From assembly GCA_014529385.2 (NCBI GenBank), contig CM043966.1, forward strand, positions 40,420,037 to 40,484,036: a stretch of DNA of 64,000 nucleotides, in the 5' to 3' direction. Position 1 is the first letter of the stretch. Each line of letters begins with the position of its first letter. Source of the DNA: Adiantum capillus-veneris (lineage: Eukaryota; Streptophyta; Polypodiopsida; Polypodiales; Pteridaceae). The notes under the pieces are model-generated. The model searched no databases, was not told where the DNA came from, and was given only the letters and a program-made list of their open reading frames with translations. The position numbers and the translations under genes are program-made. This document shows positions 23,355 to 33,735 of this stretch, one piece after another.

Positions 23355-23625
23355 TTCTGGTCAAAATTGGGGAGTTTTGATATTTTGCCATCATACATCC
23401 AAAGTACATGATGTGTTAAGCCCACTAGCCAATTTTGAATCAATTTGGAGCTCAAAATCTCAAATTTCCTTTATATCTACTGTTTCAGAGACCTGAAGCC
23501 AAAATCTGGTACCATTTTCACCCTATGCATCCAAATGAGCCCATATTTCACTCAGAGCATGTATTTGGTATATACTTAAAGCCTATGGAGCCAAGTTTGG
23601 AAAAAGTTGAAAAATATTCTCCGCT

Positions 23626-23647
23626 GTAAATAATCGCGATTATTTAC
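23626..23647. repeat. Element 1 palindrome, spacer copy 3
   Basis: A perfect 22 bp palindrome identical to that at 23052-23073, 188 bp before the accessory gene start. Confidence 0.95.
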
Positions 23648-23834
23648 TTTGGTTGAAAATATTTGTTTTGACTTTACAGTTTTGTTTCTTGCATGTTTTT
23701 ATGCATCTATGCTTGTTCAGAAATTGATTTGAAGCGAATTGGACCAAAATTGTTAGCATTTCAGACTAAAGGATATTTCAGAGAAAATTCCGACAAATCT
23801 GCTAACTTTGCACTCTATTCACTGAACAAGAGCC

Positions 23835-26800
23835 ATGCAAGCAGCAAAGAGGGCCAAGAAGAAGCTCAACCAAAAGGAAAAACTATAGGAACTGCCCGCT
23901 TATCAACAAGACCCCGAGTCAGTCAAAGAAGCCAAGGCATCATACCTCTCCAAAGAACAATTAGAAGAGCATAACACTACAATCTTCACCGGAAGATTCA
24001 AGAGTAAAGAGGGGCACAAGGTGGAGTTGCAACTCATACACAAAGAAGTCTTTGATGTAGCCGCAAAGCCAAAGACAAAAGAGGCTAACGGAAGGCTGGG
24101 ACTCAGGGATTTCTACAAACAAGAGCCTTGCGGAGTGGATTTTCAGAAAGCTTACGAGCTTCTATCCACAATTAAAGAAGATGAAATCGCACAGATATCT
24201 GACACCTAAGGGAACAAGGTCGAAGTAGAGATAACTAAAGGTATAGTGGCAGAGGCACTCAGACTGCCCACAGAAGGAATGACCATGCAAGCAAGGGACA
24301 CGAAAATAGCCGGAACCGTTACCAAAGAGATAGTTGCGGCTACCTTCGCCGATTTAATTCACAAAAAAGTGGAAGAGCCAGCCCGCTTGTACCACCAGCA
24401 CTTCCATTTTTTGGCAAAAAGGCCACCAACGTACACTATGCCAAATCACCCCGTGGCCACCACATTCACTCAAGTTCTCAAGTGGACAACAAGGCAACTA
24501 GTGGACCATGCACAATATGTCCTAACTACCTTGAAGGGCACCAAGAAAGAAGGAAAAATCACTTTCTTGGGTGCGCCAAAGGTCTTGACGAGGATAGCAT
24601 ACCATGCCATTGGCATGGCCGACAATCTGCCGCTTGCTCTTGACCAAAATACCTGGATATTGGCAGCACAACCCTCTTCGAGAGCTACAAGGTCAGGCAA
24701 AAGATCCTATAAATGCGATGAAGAATCATTTGAAAGCTCGCCGGAAAGGCACACCATCGAGAGCTCTGACAACGAGGAAAAGAGAGCTCATCGAGAAATA
24801 ATGAAAAGAAAAGCCGTGGCCACACACCAAGAAGAGCCAGCCCAAAAAAAAACACGCTTTGAAAGAGAGAAACATGCCTACCATCACAGTATACAAGCAC
24901 AAGGGAAGGACCAAGAGAAATGGGTGCCTGTTGGACTCAAAGGCCCAAGGACGAAGCATCATACAAGAAAAGAGATTGAAGATCTGATAGAACGTTTGGA
25001 AAGAATTTACGAAGAAGCTGAAGCCCTCAAGCTGAAGGAGGTAGAAGACGCGGCAAGGAAAGCCAAAGAGGCAGAAGAACAAAGACAAGCCGAGGAGACG
25101 GCTAGAGCAGAAGCCCAAGAACAAAGCGACGGATCTCCCAGATTAACCTCACCGCCTATCGAACAATAGGAACACCCCATGCCAAGCCCACCACCATCAC
25201 CGGTGGGCAAAGAGTCCAATAAAGAAGCGGAGCCTAAAAAAGAGAACAAATATGAATCCAACAAAGAAACATAATCTTTACAAGAGGCGGACCAGCAAGA
25301 GAAAGAGAAAGATAAAGAAGCAGAGCCAGAAAAAGAGGTTACCATTGCACAAGAGAAAGAACCCGAGCCAAAGAAGGAAGCAAGCCCGGCACCAGAAGAG
25401 ACAACAAGATCCAAGCCAACAGCCTCTACTGCAGCACAGCAAGAGAAGGATGAAACACCTTCTACTTACACTCAGCATGAAATGGCCAAGGCATCAAAGC
25501 CTCAGGATGACAAAGAAGAAAACCGACCCTCTACCTCCACACAAGAGGAACCAGCAGCTACGATGCAGCAGAAAGACACACCTGAGACTACAGGCACATC
25601 TTAGCTGGCAAGACAAGAGGATTGGTAGTCAAACAACGAGGTTATATTACAAGTAAATGAATATGCAAGGCAGATGCAAGACAATACGGAGATACTCCGT
25701 TCAGAAGCACTCATTCGCAGCACAAAGGCCAAAGAGCTTGAGATGGTGATCGATGCTCTCCAAGGAGGGTTAGAAGACAGGATGATTGTCATCACCAATC
25801 TTCAAAGGCAGGTGCACGAGATATAGAAATAATCTGAACAGCACCAGCTAGCTAGAGATTGATAGCAAAAAGAAATGGAGGAGTTAGGTGATCTGCTCAC
25901 CAAGCTATCCAATGCCTGCAAAGCAAAAGACGAGCAGCTAACAGAAGTGGCAAATGAACTTCTTACGACATCCCTATCAGCTCAAAAAATTCAGGTGCAA
26001 TTAGATGTTGCAAATGCCTCGTTACAGTACTCTATATATTGGATCAATGACCAAGCAATCTTCTTACGGTAAATCAGAGAAAATCCAGCCGTGGCCTCAA
26101 TCAAAGGGACTGATGAAGTGTACAAGGCACTAGAAAAGAAAAACAAAGATCTTGAGTTGGAATTAAAGCTAGAACAATCACAGTGCAGGGACCTGGCACT
26201 AATGTGGGTTCAAAGAGAAGAGGAGCTCCTAAAGAAAATAGCAAAGCTCAAGCGAGTTAACAAACTTCTCAGAGATGGAAAACTAGACACGTAGCAAGAG
26301 GTAGGCACTTCAGAGCCGCCACAGATAGACATACCCTCGGTCTCATTTGCTGAGTTTGAGACACAGTCCACAACAGAGCCAAGTGGTGAAGAGGATTTAC
26401 AGATTCACATCACAGATGTAGACACAGTGCCAATGGTCTAGCTATCAAAAGATGAAGAAGACACATTGAAAGACAAAATCACCCTAGAGTTGGATGAGAA
26501 ATGGAACGCCGCAATGGATTGGGAGTTAAGAGTTCTACATTCTATCAACATCACTCAACTCACTCCCAATCAGATCAATGCTCAATGGCATCATCAATCC
26601 TTGCCGTACCCTCTCATTAAAGTGGAATTACTACAGGTGAAAGAGAGGTTGTACAAAGATATGCAAGAAGATGGTGCAGATAGAGACCACCCAAAGTGGA
26701 GGTTAAGCTAGTTGAATAAGAATCCGAGATACCTGATTCTGTTCATAAGAGCACCTACAACCCTTCAAAGAGATCCAACTTTCGGTCAGTACCCAGAGTA

Positions 26801-27400
26801 AGGACATAGCAAGAGTATGAAGCACTGACAAAGAAGAGGCCAACCTGGCTTAGCTACCATAGACTGCCAGCTCTAGAGAGAGGACAAGCAGCAGATGAAT
26901 ACATAGTGAAAACCCTAACGAGTTCCATGTCTTTCTTCAAGACTCTACCAGATCTCTCCCACGCCATGTTATATAATATTTGCAGAATGTTTCTCACATG
27001 CATCCAAGTTTTTAATGAGCCTGAGAAAATAGGAGCCCCATGGATATCATTTTTAGAAGGTAACAAAGGCTTATGCTACGATCTAAGTTGGCAACCTTTG
27101 GAAGAAGTCCTTTACGGCTTCTATGCCAGATGTATGTTCTTGCCATCAAATAATATGTTGGCATTTGAAGAATCTTTCTACATTGGATTCTTCACTTGGC
27201 GAACAAAGATATTTGCGCTGGTGATCAACAACTTTACATCTAGGTTTGTAGGCTACTTAACGGTGGAGCTGAAGAATAAAGTGACCATGTAGTTTTAGCA
27301 AGTACCAGACAAAGAAAGAAAAATCAGATACGAAAAGGCACTCGATGCACTTAAAGACCACCTCGCCATCCGTCAATCCGAAGACTATTTCAACCCATAA
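23835..27400 (+). pseudogene. Accessory coiled-coil protein gene, element 1
   Basis: An ATG at 23835 opens MQAAKRAKKKLNQ, and a stop follows within 20 codons. The protein-like region continues to a stop near 27398, about 1,180 codons long. Parts in order: an N-terminal globular part (24021-24700: FKSKEGHKVELQLIHKEVF, APKVLTRIAYHAIGMADNLP); a charged segment with KRKAVATHQEEPAQKKTRFE; Lys/Glu/Ala-rich helix to 25170; Lys/Gln/Pro-rich sequence; long heptad-like coiled coil (25640-26300: EKKNKDLELELKLEQSQ); and a conserved C-terminal part (26906-27292: MFLTCIQVFNEPEK, WISFLEGNKGLCYDL, LAFEESFYIGFF). Element 2 has the homologous gene at 44454-47832. It recalls coiled-coil additional ORFs of some plant gypsy elements, but I cannot name a family. 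No transmembrane segment was seen, which argues against an envelope role. Stops are frequent. Confidence 0.7.
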
Positions 27401-27425
27401 AGTTGTGTCACGAAACGACACAGGC

Positions 27426-27439
27426 GAGGAGGGGGGGAA
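27426..27439 (+). other. Polypurine tract of element 1
   Basis: GAGGAGGGGGGGAA lies directly before the 3' LTR start TGTTAG. It primes plus-strand DNA synthesis in this class. Confidence 0.85.
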
Positions 27440-27550
27440 TGTTAGCAGCAAGCTAACACGGACATCATTTTTCTAACACAGAGATCATTTTTGGGAGTTC
27501 TCTTTGTAAAACATTTATTATTTTGATAAATCGCAAATATTGTAACTCCT
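27440..27550 (+). repeat. 3' LTR of element 1, truncated to 111 bp
   Basis: It matches 11362 onward through ATTGTAACTCCT, then stops abruptly and is replaced by Helitron helicase sequence. The remaining ~820 bp of LTR are absent from the window, so the target-site duplication cannot be read. Confidence 0.85.
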
Positions 27551-29215
27551 AAACTCCATGCATTCTTTGCAATGCATAGTCATTGATTAAATCCACCCCT
27601 TTATTCCGTGGAGCAAGTATTTCTTGATCTCTGAAAAAACTTGCATGATCTTGCACATGACACAAATCTCCATATATAAAGCTTGGAAGATCTGCCAAAC
27701 TATTTCTTGGAAGCATCATGTGTGAAGGTATTTTGACTCTATCTAAGTCTCCTCCATCATCCATATCCCCATTGCCAATATCAAGCACCCAACACAAAAA
27801 CCTTTGTTGAAGCGAATTTGAACCACATTCAAGTATACACATATTTCTAGTAAGCCTCAATATCTTTGTACATTTCCATATGTGAAATGACACAATGAAT
27901 CATTTACAATGTTTGTACGTCTACCTTTTGGTACAATAGGTAGTATTTGTTTGAAGTCGTCTCCAAACAAAATGACTTTTCCACCAAACAAAGTATCTCG
28001 CTACATAATATCTCTTAAAGTTTTGTCCACTGCTTCAAATGCATAGCGATGTGTTGTGGAAAATTCATCCCATATAAGTAAAGCTACATTCCTTAGATGT
28101 TCTATAAGTTTATTATTTACCTTTATATTTCAAGTTGCTTCATAGTGAAGCTCCAAAGGTATCTTAAACCTAGAATGAGTAGTTCTTCCATTACTCAAAA
28201 GAAAAGCTGCAATACCTCTAATGATGCACACATAAGAGAAATTCTACAACTTCCTCGTACTCCTGAAATAAGTGCAACTATGTAGGTAATTTTTTCTTGA
28301 GCCATTAGGACCATCTAAGAAAAATACCTTCCTTGAATGTGTGTCGATAACTTGCAGCACTTGGTGGTAAGCATCTCACTGTTCCTCATTTAAGAAAGTC
28401 TCCATACGATTTGCTATATTATGTTGCTCATCAACATTAAATTTGTTTTCTTTAGCCATAGCACCGGTTTCACTTAAGGATACCATCTTGAGTCTATTGT
28501 AGGCAATATATAATCATACAGCCTCTTGCCATGTTGTTGCAAAAAGAATTCTATATGAAGAAAAGCTTGATTTTTTGCCACATCAAATTGTACACTTGCA
28601 TCTAAAATACCATCCTTAGGGCATAAACATAATCCTCAAAAAATTTGGTATAAATTATGTCCCAAAGTGCAGCCGGATGAAGTGGCTCACAATAGACTAA
28701 TATGATTGCAAAGAGTTGTCTCAATTGCATTCCATTTTGAAAAAAAGATGCCTCTTGAAGGAAAAATGACCATTCTTCATTGTCTTGCAATAATCCTCTA
28801 GCTATACATGCCTCCTTATATGTATCATAAATGTGACCATCACACGTCTGCAAGTCTTTGAAAGATTTACATCCCTTGCAAATACTGAGTAGCATTTGTA
28901 GGTAATAAACCTCACAGCAGTTGCGACAATATTATACATTCTTCCAATAGAAACACCATTCGGTCGTGGACACCATGCCTTTTGACTTTTATTCCATACC
29001 CAACCAATTAGAAAGTCAGTATATGTGAGTATATTTGCTTTTGGATAGTTTTGATTTGCAACAAACCATTTGTCAAGGTAGTTTTTTTATTTTTCTCATT
29101 ATCTAACAAATCTAATACATCATCACCAACTTGAAATGTAACATTAGGGAATTTGAGAGGTCATTTCGAGGGCCTTCTAAGAAAATACAATTTTTTTCCT
29201 ACTCTCTCTAAAAAA
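27551..29215 (-). pseudogene. Helitron RepHel helicase (PIF1-like) fragment
   Basis: Reading down in coordinate on the minus strand: FTYTDFLIGWVWNKSQ and CPRPNGVSIGRMYN (about 29050-28930), KGCKSFKDLQTCDGHIYDTY and ACIARGLLQDNEEW (28895-28740), LRQLFAIILVYCEP, then KVFFLDGPNGSRKNYLH near 28325 where the Walker A G-x-G-K-T is degraded to N-G-S-R-K-N. The end (27893-27551) reads FLCWVLDIGNGDM, DLPSFIYGDL and EILAPRNKGVDLINDYALQR. These are SF1 PIF1-like helicase landmarks of plant Helitrons, which drive rolling-circle transposition. The Rep nuclease and the helicase C-terminus are missing. Frames shift repeatedly. Confidence 0.85.
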
Positions 29216-29599
29216 TTGGTGTGGTAAAAGAAAAGGTGTCCTCATCCACCGTTCAAAAAGTGTACTTCAAAGTGGATTCTTTTCACAGAGTCATAACGGG
29301 CGTAATGATTGATGGAATTTCCCTTTTTAGTTATATTGAATGCACCTCATCATATAGGAAGGAATTTCTTTTCCATACGATGTACGTAGTAGGAGGTCCA
29401 GGGAGTAATGGCACTATACTCTTTTGTTTCTTGATTTTCTTGACTGTGTATTCATGGCTTCTTCGTCCACCACCTCAAACCTTCTAATTAAACGTCATAA
29501 ATATCATCCACACGTTGATTTGAGTCTGAATATGAGCCTTTATGCAAGCGAAGTAAAACAAACACAAGAGTAACACAAACGGAGAAACCAAGACTCAGA
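29216..29599. other. Unassigned stretch between Helitron and gene-like exons
   Basis: An 88-codon open frame on the plus strand (29221-29487) shows no recognisable motif. The sequence may be part of the Helitron, or an intron or flank of the neighbouring gene remnant. No terminal Helitron signature (TC start, hairpin plus CTRR end) could be placed. Confidence 0.3.
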
Positions 29600-30134
29600 C
29601 TAGAAGGAGCAAAACACATAGATTTTTGGACAAATGGCTCCCTCTATCCTTTGAATCCTATGACCAATGCCTCCCCTGCATTTGTAAATCCGACTACTAC
29701 TTATTGACTTTTGCAGGTGATGGAAAGAATGGATTACTTGGCTCTTGCAAAGCTCTAACTGGGAAATCAGAAATTCAAAAAAGCATTGTTCACCATCAAG
29801 CAAATGAGACAATATGACTTTCTACTTTGCATTGTGAGGACCAAAAAACCCTTTTGCAGTGCACACAAGAAATACAGATATTGCAATAAAAAGTGTGTAA
29901 CTTACAAAGGAAAGATACAAGCTTAGGTGTTCATGTGCGATAGAAGAGACCACGAATCTTGAAACTTTGAAGGTTGGCTCTGAAGGTCTTAAGAAAAGAA
30001 TACAAGCATTGAGGTCAGGATTGTGAACCTTTTAGTTTATTTCAACTATACATTGTTTTTTCTTATGTCTGTTATATTTTATATGTAGACATGCTATCTA
30101 TCCAGACAAAGAAAACATAGATCCAAAGGAAAAT
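29600..30134 (+). pseudogene. Unrecognised gene remnant, 5' part, split by element 2
   Basis: Exon-like segments can be read. A candidate acceptor TTGACTTTTGCAG ends at 29716. An Lys/Leu/Gln-rich helical segment (HCEDQKTLLQCTQEIQI, then NLETLKVGSEGLKKRIQALR) ends at a donor GAG/GTCAGG (30013/30014). A 75 bp intron (30014-30088) closes with TTATATGTAG. The next exon starts at 30089 and is open, HAIYPDKENIDPKEN, up to the insertion point at 30134. The codon split AG/A across the intron joins in phase. The exon resumes at 48809. No family is recognised. The upstream exon needs a frameshift and has stops, so it is at best a decayed gene, or a fragment carried by a DNA transposon. Confidence 0.5.
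30130..30134 (+). repeat. Left target-site duplication of element 2
   Basis: AAAAT immediately before the 5' LTR. The right counterpart CAAAT at 48809-48813 has one mismatch. Five bp is the usual size for gypsy integration. Confidence 0.65.
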
Positions 30135-30345
30135 TGTTTGACGGACGAAGCAACCAGCGGCTGTTGCCAGAAAGATCATATTTTTCTGAGAAACCATTGT
30201 AAAATTCTTTTGTAAAGAAGCATCTCTAATCCGGGAAATTGTCAAAGGATGTATGATTATTCTTATGGGAGAAATTGTATATTAGAGAGCCAGTTAGAGG
30301 TTTGTGAGCTTATGGCCGGACACGCCATTTTGTAAAGACCTAATC

Positions 30346-30351
30346 TATAAA
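30346..30351 (+). promoter_or_regulatory. TATA box in 5' LTR of element 2
   Basis: TATAAA, 211 bp into the LTR. In the 3' LTR the same site is TATGAA, so only the 5' copy retains the consensus. Confidence 0.55.
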
Positions 30352-30698
30352 GGTAATTTTTTGTAAGTTTGAAGATAATCTTTTTAATGGAGAACAGGGA
30401 AGACAGTGTACGTTTGAGAGATCCTTCTTGTTCAAACTTGTAATCTTCGCCATTGCGGCTACGGTAATCCAAATTCAGATTTGATTATTGCATTGTGTTC
30501 CTCTCCTCTTGCTCTTTCATTCAAGCGTAATCATTCAAGATTCGGTGTAGGTTTTCAACTACGAGTTTGAGGCCTTAAATCGCTGTTTTGAGTGTCTATA
30601 CGTGTGTTTTATGTTGTTTTGACCCTAGGAGGGGCTTTAGGGACCCTAAAACGACCCATTAGGATCACCTGTTCGCTGTTTTTGCTGACTTTGGGACG

Positions 30699-30714
30699 AA
30701 CGATCGCGATCGTT
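30699..30714. repeat. Element 2 palindrome, 5' LTR copy
   Basis: AACGATCGCGATCGTT, a perfect 16 bp palindrome followed by GTACCTC. The same 16 bp recur unchanged at 48461-48476 in the 3' LTR. Confidence 0.95.
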
Positions 30715-31047
30715 GTACCTCTACAGAATGCTGTGACAGTGATAGGATATGTTCTTGATAATCCCCTCTAGCTTCCCTTCAAGTTTCGTGCGATTCCGAT
30801 ATGATTTGCATAGTAAACGGGCGTGATAATTGAAGAACGGTGTAGGAGGACATAGGCAGATTACTTGGCGGTAATGCGTTTGATTTACTTGTAGAGTTAG
30901 TAAGTTTCATGTCTTCGAGTTCACTTCATTAGAATTGACACCCTAGTGAGTTCCCATGCCTCATCCGAGTCGCTTCCCCTGTATTGATAAATATGTTGAT
31001 GCTTGAGAGCTATGCTATGGACGTCCGTCGTGGCGACCCGCAAACAT

Positions 31048-31065
31048 TGGCGTCGTTGCCGGGGA
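31048..31065 (+). other. Primer-binding site, tRNA-Asp type, element 2
   Basis: TGGCGTCGTTGCCGGGGA matches the complement of the plant tRNA-Asp 3' end at 17 of 18 positions, one base after the LTR. Confidence 0.9.
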
Positions 31066-31589
31066 ATGCACCTTAGGTGATGAGTGACCGAGTGCGTAGT
31101 TAGACTCCTTAAAAAGATCAATCCACAAATCCATTTTACACCTTAGTTAAGCTGCTAGACAAGGGTTTAGAGCTTAGTGGAGTCTAGAGCCAGTGGACCG
31201 GCTAGATCCTCTCTTAGGAGATTTAGGGAGTTGTGAGTAAGTGTGTTAAAGCATTTTGCTCTTCAATTTCTCTAATTTGATTGAGTACTGAAATCTCACC
31301 CGAAATCCATCGTGTTTGTTTTGTTTGATTCAATTTCTTATGTTTTTTCAGTTCTGTACTTAGGAGTAGGATAAGCAAATCACATTCCAATCATATTTGG
31401 GGCAAAAGTTAGAGTTGAGAAACCAAAAAACCATAACTTTGGTCAAGAAAGCCATAAGACTCTGAAATTCTGAAAATCTGACCAAACAAGATTGATATTG
31501 ATTCAAATCACAAAGTGGTAGCACAAAACACTAGGAAACACTTGTCAGAGAGAGCAGACAAAATTTCATCAGATTTGGCCCAGATACTA

Positions 31590-31610
31590 CGATCGCGATC
31601 GGTGTACCTC
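31590..31610. repeat. Element 2 palindrome module, leader copy 1
   Basis: CGATCGCGATCG (perfect palindrome, 31590-31601) followed by GTGTACCTC. Confidence 0.95.
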
Positions 31611-31862
31611 AATGTCAGATTTGAACCAGATTTGACATGTGCCTTCCTGATAAGATTCTAAACAACTTTGTCTAAAGAAATAACACCCAAAACCATGAGA
31701 AACCAAGGAAATCAGGCCACTTGGGTAAAACTAGCCTGACAGACCCAGAAACTGCAAAATCTTGACTTTTGGTGATCCAAATGCAAAAAGACTTTGGGGA
31801 TAGCCTTAGAACACCAGTGTATACAAGCATGCCAAATTTGGTCTAATTTGGGCTCAGAACTA

Positions 31863-31882
31863 CGATCGCGATCGGTGTACCT
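31863..31882. repeat. Element 2 palindrome module, leader copy 2
   Basis: CGATCGCGATCG (31863-31874) followed by GTGTACCT. Confidence 0.95.
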
Positions 31883-32303
31883 AAGTGCTAGATTTGGACT
31901 AGATTTCATGTGGGATCCCCAGGTGTATACAAACATAAAAGTCTAAAGGACCTCGAGCCAGAAACCTCAAAATACCTGTCAAACCATCTGAATACGGATC
32001 CAAGTCAAAAATTGCTAGCCTGGCTTAGAAATTGACTTTCAATAGACCAAGACACATCAAAAGTGGGAAGGAACCATACAAAGGGATAGCCTATACAAAG
32101 GACAACCCCAGGTATCTCTCAAATCCCAAATCAAACATCAAAATCCAGTCAAACTGATAAATTTGGGAAAACAGGCACTTCCAACCAAGAAATGGTAAAA
32201 ACTTGACTTTTCTGAGTCCAAATACAAAAGCGTGTGGCAGGTAGTCTTAAAATAGCCTAGTGAACAAGCTGGTGAAGTTTCATATGATTTGGGCTCAGAA
32301 CTA

Positions 32304-32323
32304 CGATCGCGATCAGTGTATCT
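32304..32323. repeat. Element 2 palindrome module, leader copy 3
   Basis: CGATCGCGATCA followed by GTGTATCT. The two changes from the consensus are transitions (G to A, C to T). Confidence 0.9.
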
Positions 32324-32704
32324 CTGGCCCAGATCCAGCTCATTTTTGACTTGCTCATAGACCTAGGTTATACAAGATACCAGGAGTTTTCAAAACTCAA
32401 ATTGGACATACTGTCAATAATCTGCAAGCAAAATTGTGTTGAGATCATTTTGAAGTGTTGAATCTGCTGACGGTTGGAATGATACAGTGATCACATAGCC
32501 ATCCAGTGTATTCATTTGTAGAGACTGATCAAGTAACAACCCATGCAGTCGCAGGAATTGGAAGATCTTTCCATCTCCAGGTAAGAGGTTTGGATTCAGT
32601 TAGTAAATCCCACTTTCTTCATGTTTTTTGAGATCGGGAAAAAAAATCACAACACCAGACAACTAAATTTAGCGGATCAAACGAGTGTTGCATAAACGGA
32701 GGAG

Positions 32705-33454
32705 AGTGTAAACCAAGGGATAGTGCAACCGTTAGAGTCAATCCTTGAAGAAGTCATCTCGGACACTTCTTCAGAGAGATCTTCCGAGTATTTCACAGAA
32801 CACTTGGGACAAATAAAACTAAACGGAAGAGAAAACATGGCAGCAGGACCATCGTACCCCTCGGCCACACTAAAGCTATTGTTCATCAAGTATCAATATG
32901 ATAACAAGCAAGGTGCCAAGATATACAAAGATGGTATGGACCGCTACTGTGTGAAAATAGAAGATAGACCAAGTGAGTTCAAGGACTTAGTGCCTGTGAG
33001 CTATAGCGGAGACAGGTACCTAGATGACGAGGGTATCATGTACTTGGTAGTCCTGAATCCTAACATTGTAGACAAGTGGGGATTGATGGGCACAAAAGCC
33101 AAAATAGACGAGGAACATGAGGAAAAGGCTCCAACAATGAGCTTACCTAATGCGAGATTAAGGTGAGAAAACGAAATGTCGAGAGTCAATACGGATAATG
33201 TCTACTTGGGGTTATACAAGTATAATAACGAAGAGCAAGATCTCTATTATAGATGCGAGGAACCCTACGTCGGAGAGATGACTGAGCGGAAAAGACTTTA
33301 TGTCTTCACCTACACAGAGGGAGCGGAAACGAAAATTGCAGCTTACGACAAGTATGGAAGACGATATGCAGCAATCGATAAAAAAGAATTGGAAGGATAT
33401 ACGTACTTTGGAGGACCACTTCATCAGTACTATGTCACACCAAGCCCTCTATGA
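32705..33454 (+). pseudogene. Gag N-terminal domain, element 2
   Basis: The frame opens after a stop at 32693 and reads S-V-N-Q-G at about 32705, where element 1 has the start S-M-N-Q-G. The original ATG is probably lost here and the first in-frame ATG is now at 32837. It has an acidic Ser/Glu start (EEVISDTSSERSSEYF), then LKLLFIKYQYDNKQGAKIY, VVLNPNIVDKWGL and a second frame at 33176-33454 (LYKYNNEEQDLYYRCEE, RLYVFTYTEGAETKI, YTYFGGPLHQYY). I recognise no named domain. The alternating hydrophobic/charged pattern suggests a small beta-rich fold. It aligns with element 1's 13864-14600 region. Confidence 0.65.
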
Positions 33455-33735
33455 CCAGCCCCTACAACTGTCGTGCCAAAACCGTTGACCACAGGCGGAG
33501 GGAGGACTCATGTAGTTGATTTTTCCAGTCGACCTCATTATTCGATGCCAAGCCCCATGGGAACGTTACATTCCAGAGAATCAATGGCTACGAATTGAGG
33601 TAGTGCAGTTCCTATCTCTACACACACGGCTTTAGGTCCGAAATTTGCATCCACCCCATCACATTTGCCTCCTAGTAGTAGATTTGGGGCGAGGGAGCCA
33701 ACGAGAGCAACCTACGACATTCTTGATGCACGAGA

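Larger units (their letters stand above)
21380..23834 (+). promoter_or_regulatory. Spacer of element 1 with palindromes and a TATA-like site
   Basis: This ~2.4 kb lies between pol and the accessory gene and has no convincing gene. TGAGTATAAATAG at 21771-21783 has a counterpart in element 2 (GTGAGTATAATAATT at 42391-42405), and both are followed by T-rich sequence ending in AATAAACA. Further on, both elements have a GAGAGAGA segment and then a good splice donor (ATGGGTAAGTTC near 22398 here). Three long palindromes lie at 23052-23073, 23331-23354 and 23626-23647. The spacer may carry an internal promoter and a leader intron for the accessory gene; that is inference. Confidence 0.5.
11362..27550 (+). 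mobile_element. Element 1: ~16 kb Ty3/gypsy LTR retrotransposon, RT-deleted
   Basis: A 5' LTR (11362-12292), a tRNA-Asp-type PBS, a leader, gag, protease, a truncated RT linker, tandem HHCC modules, integrase, a long spacer, an accessory coiled-coil gene, a polypurine tract (27426-27439) and the first 111 bp of the 3' LTR are in canonical order. The RT palm and RNase H are missing at about 18905-18915, so the copy could not have supplied its own reverse transcriptase. The 3' LTR is interrupted by a Helitron fragment. Gene order and protein similarity make it a sister family of element 2 (30135-48808). All frames carry stops or shifts. Confidence 0.9.
30135..31046 (+). repeat. 5' LTR of element 2
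   Basis: Starts TGTTTGACGGACG and ends CGACCCGCAAACA. The TATA box CTATAAAGG is at 30345-30353. A 16 bp perfect palindrome (AACGATCG/CGATCGTT) lies at 30699-30714, and a telomere-like inverted repeat TTTAGGGACCCTAAA at 30636-30650. Length equals that of the 3' LTR. Confidence 0.95.
31066..32704 (+). other. Untranslated leader of element 2 with palindromes
   Basis: About 1.6 kb without a convincing gene. Three copies of the module GATCGCGATC-GTGTAC-C lie at 31590-31610, 31863-31882 and 32304-32323. Each is preceded by an ATTTGG-C-CAGA-CTAC-like context. A strong donor-like site CTCCAG/GTAAGAGG is at 32580/32581. The arrangement parallels the leader of element 1. Confidence 0.65.

Noticed and set aside
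23835-27400. Accessory gene considered as an envelope-like gene
   Set aside because: No signal peptide or transmembrane segment is visible in the readable parts; long coiled coil and charged composition point elsewhere.
27556-27580. ATGCATT/AATGCAT hairpin at the Helitron edge, considered as the Helitron 3' terminus
   Set aside because: It lies inside the helicase reading (YALQRMHG) and has no CTRR end, so it is coding sequence that happens to be palindromic.
29221-29487. 88-codon plus-strand frame
   Set aside because: No motif, no homologous copy in the window, and ambiguous context between Helitron and gene remnant; left as unassigned.
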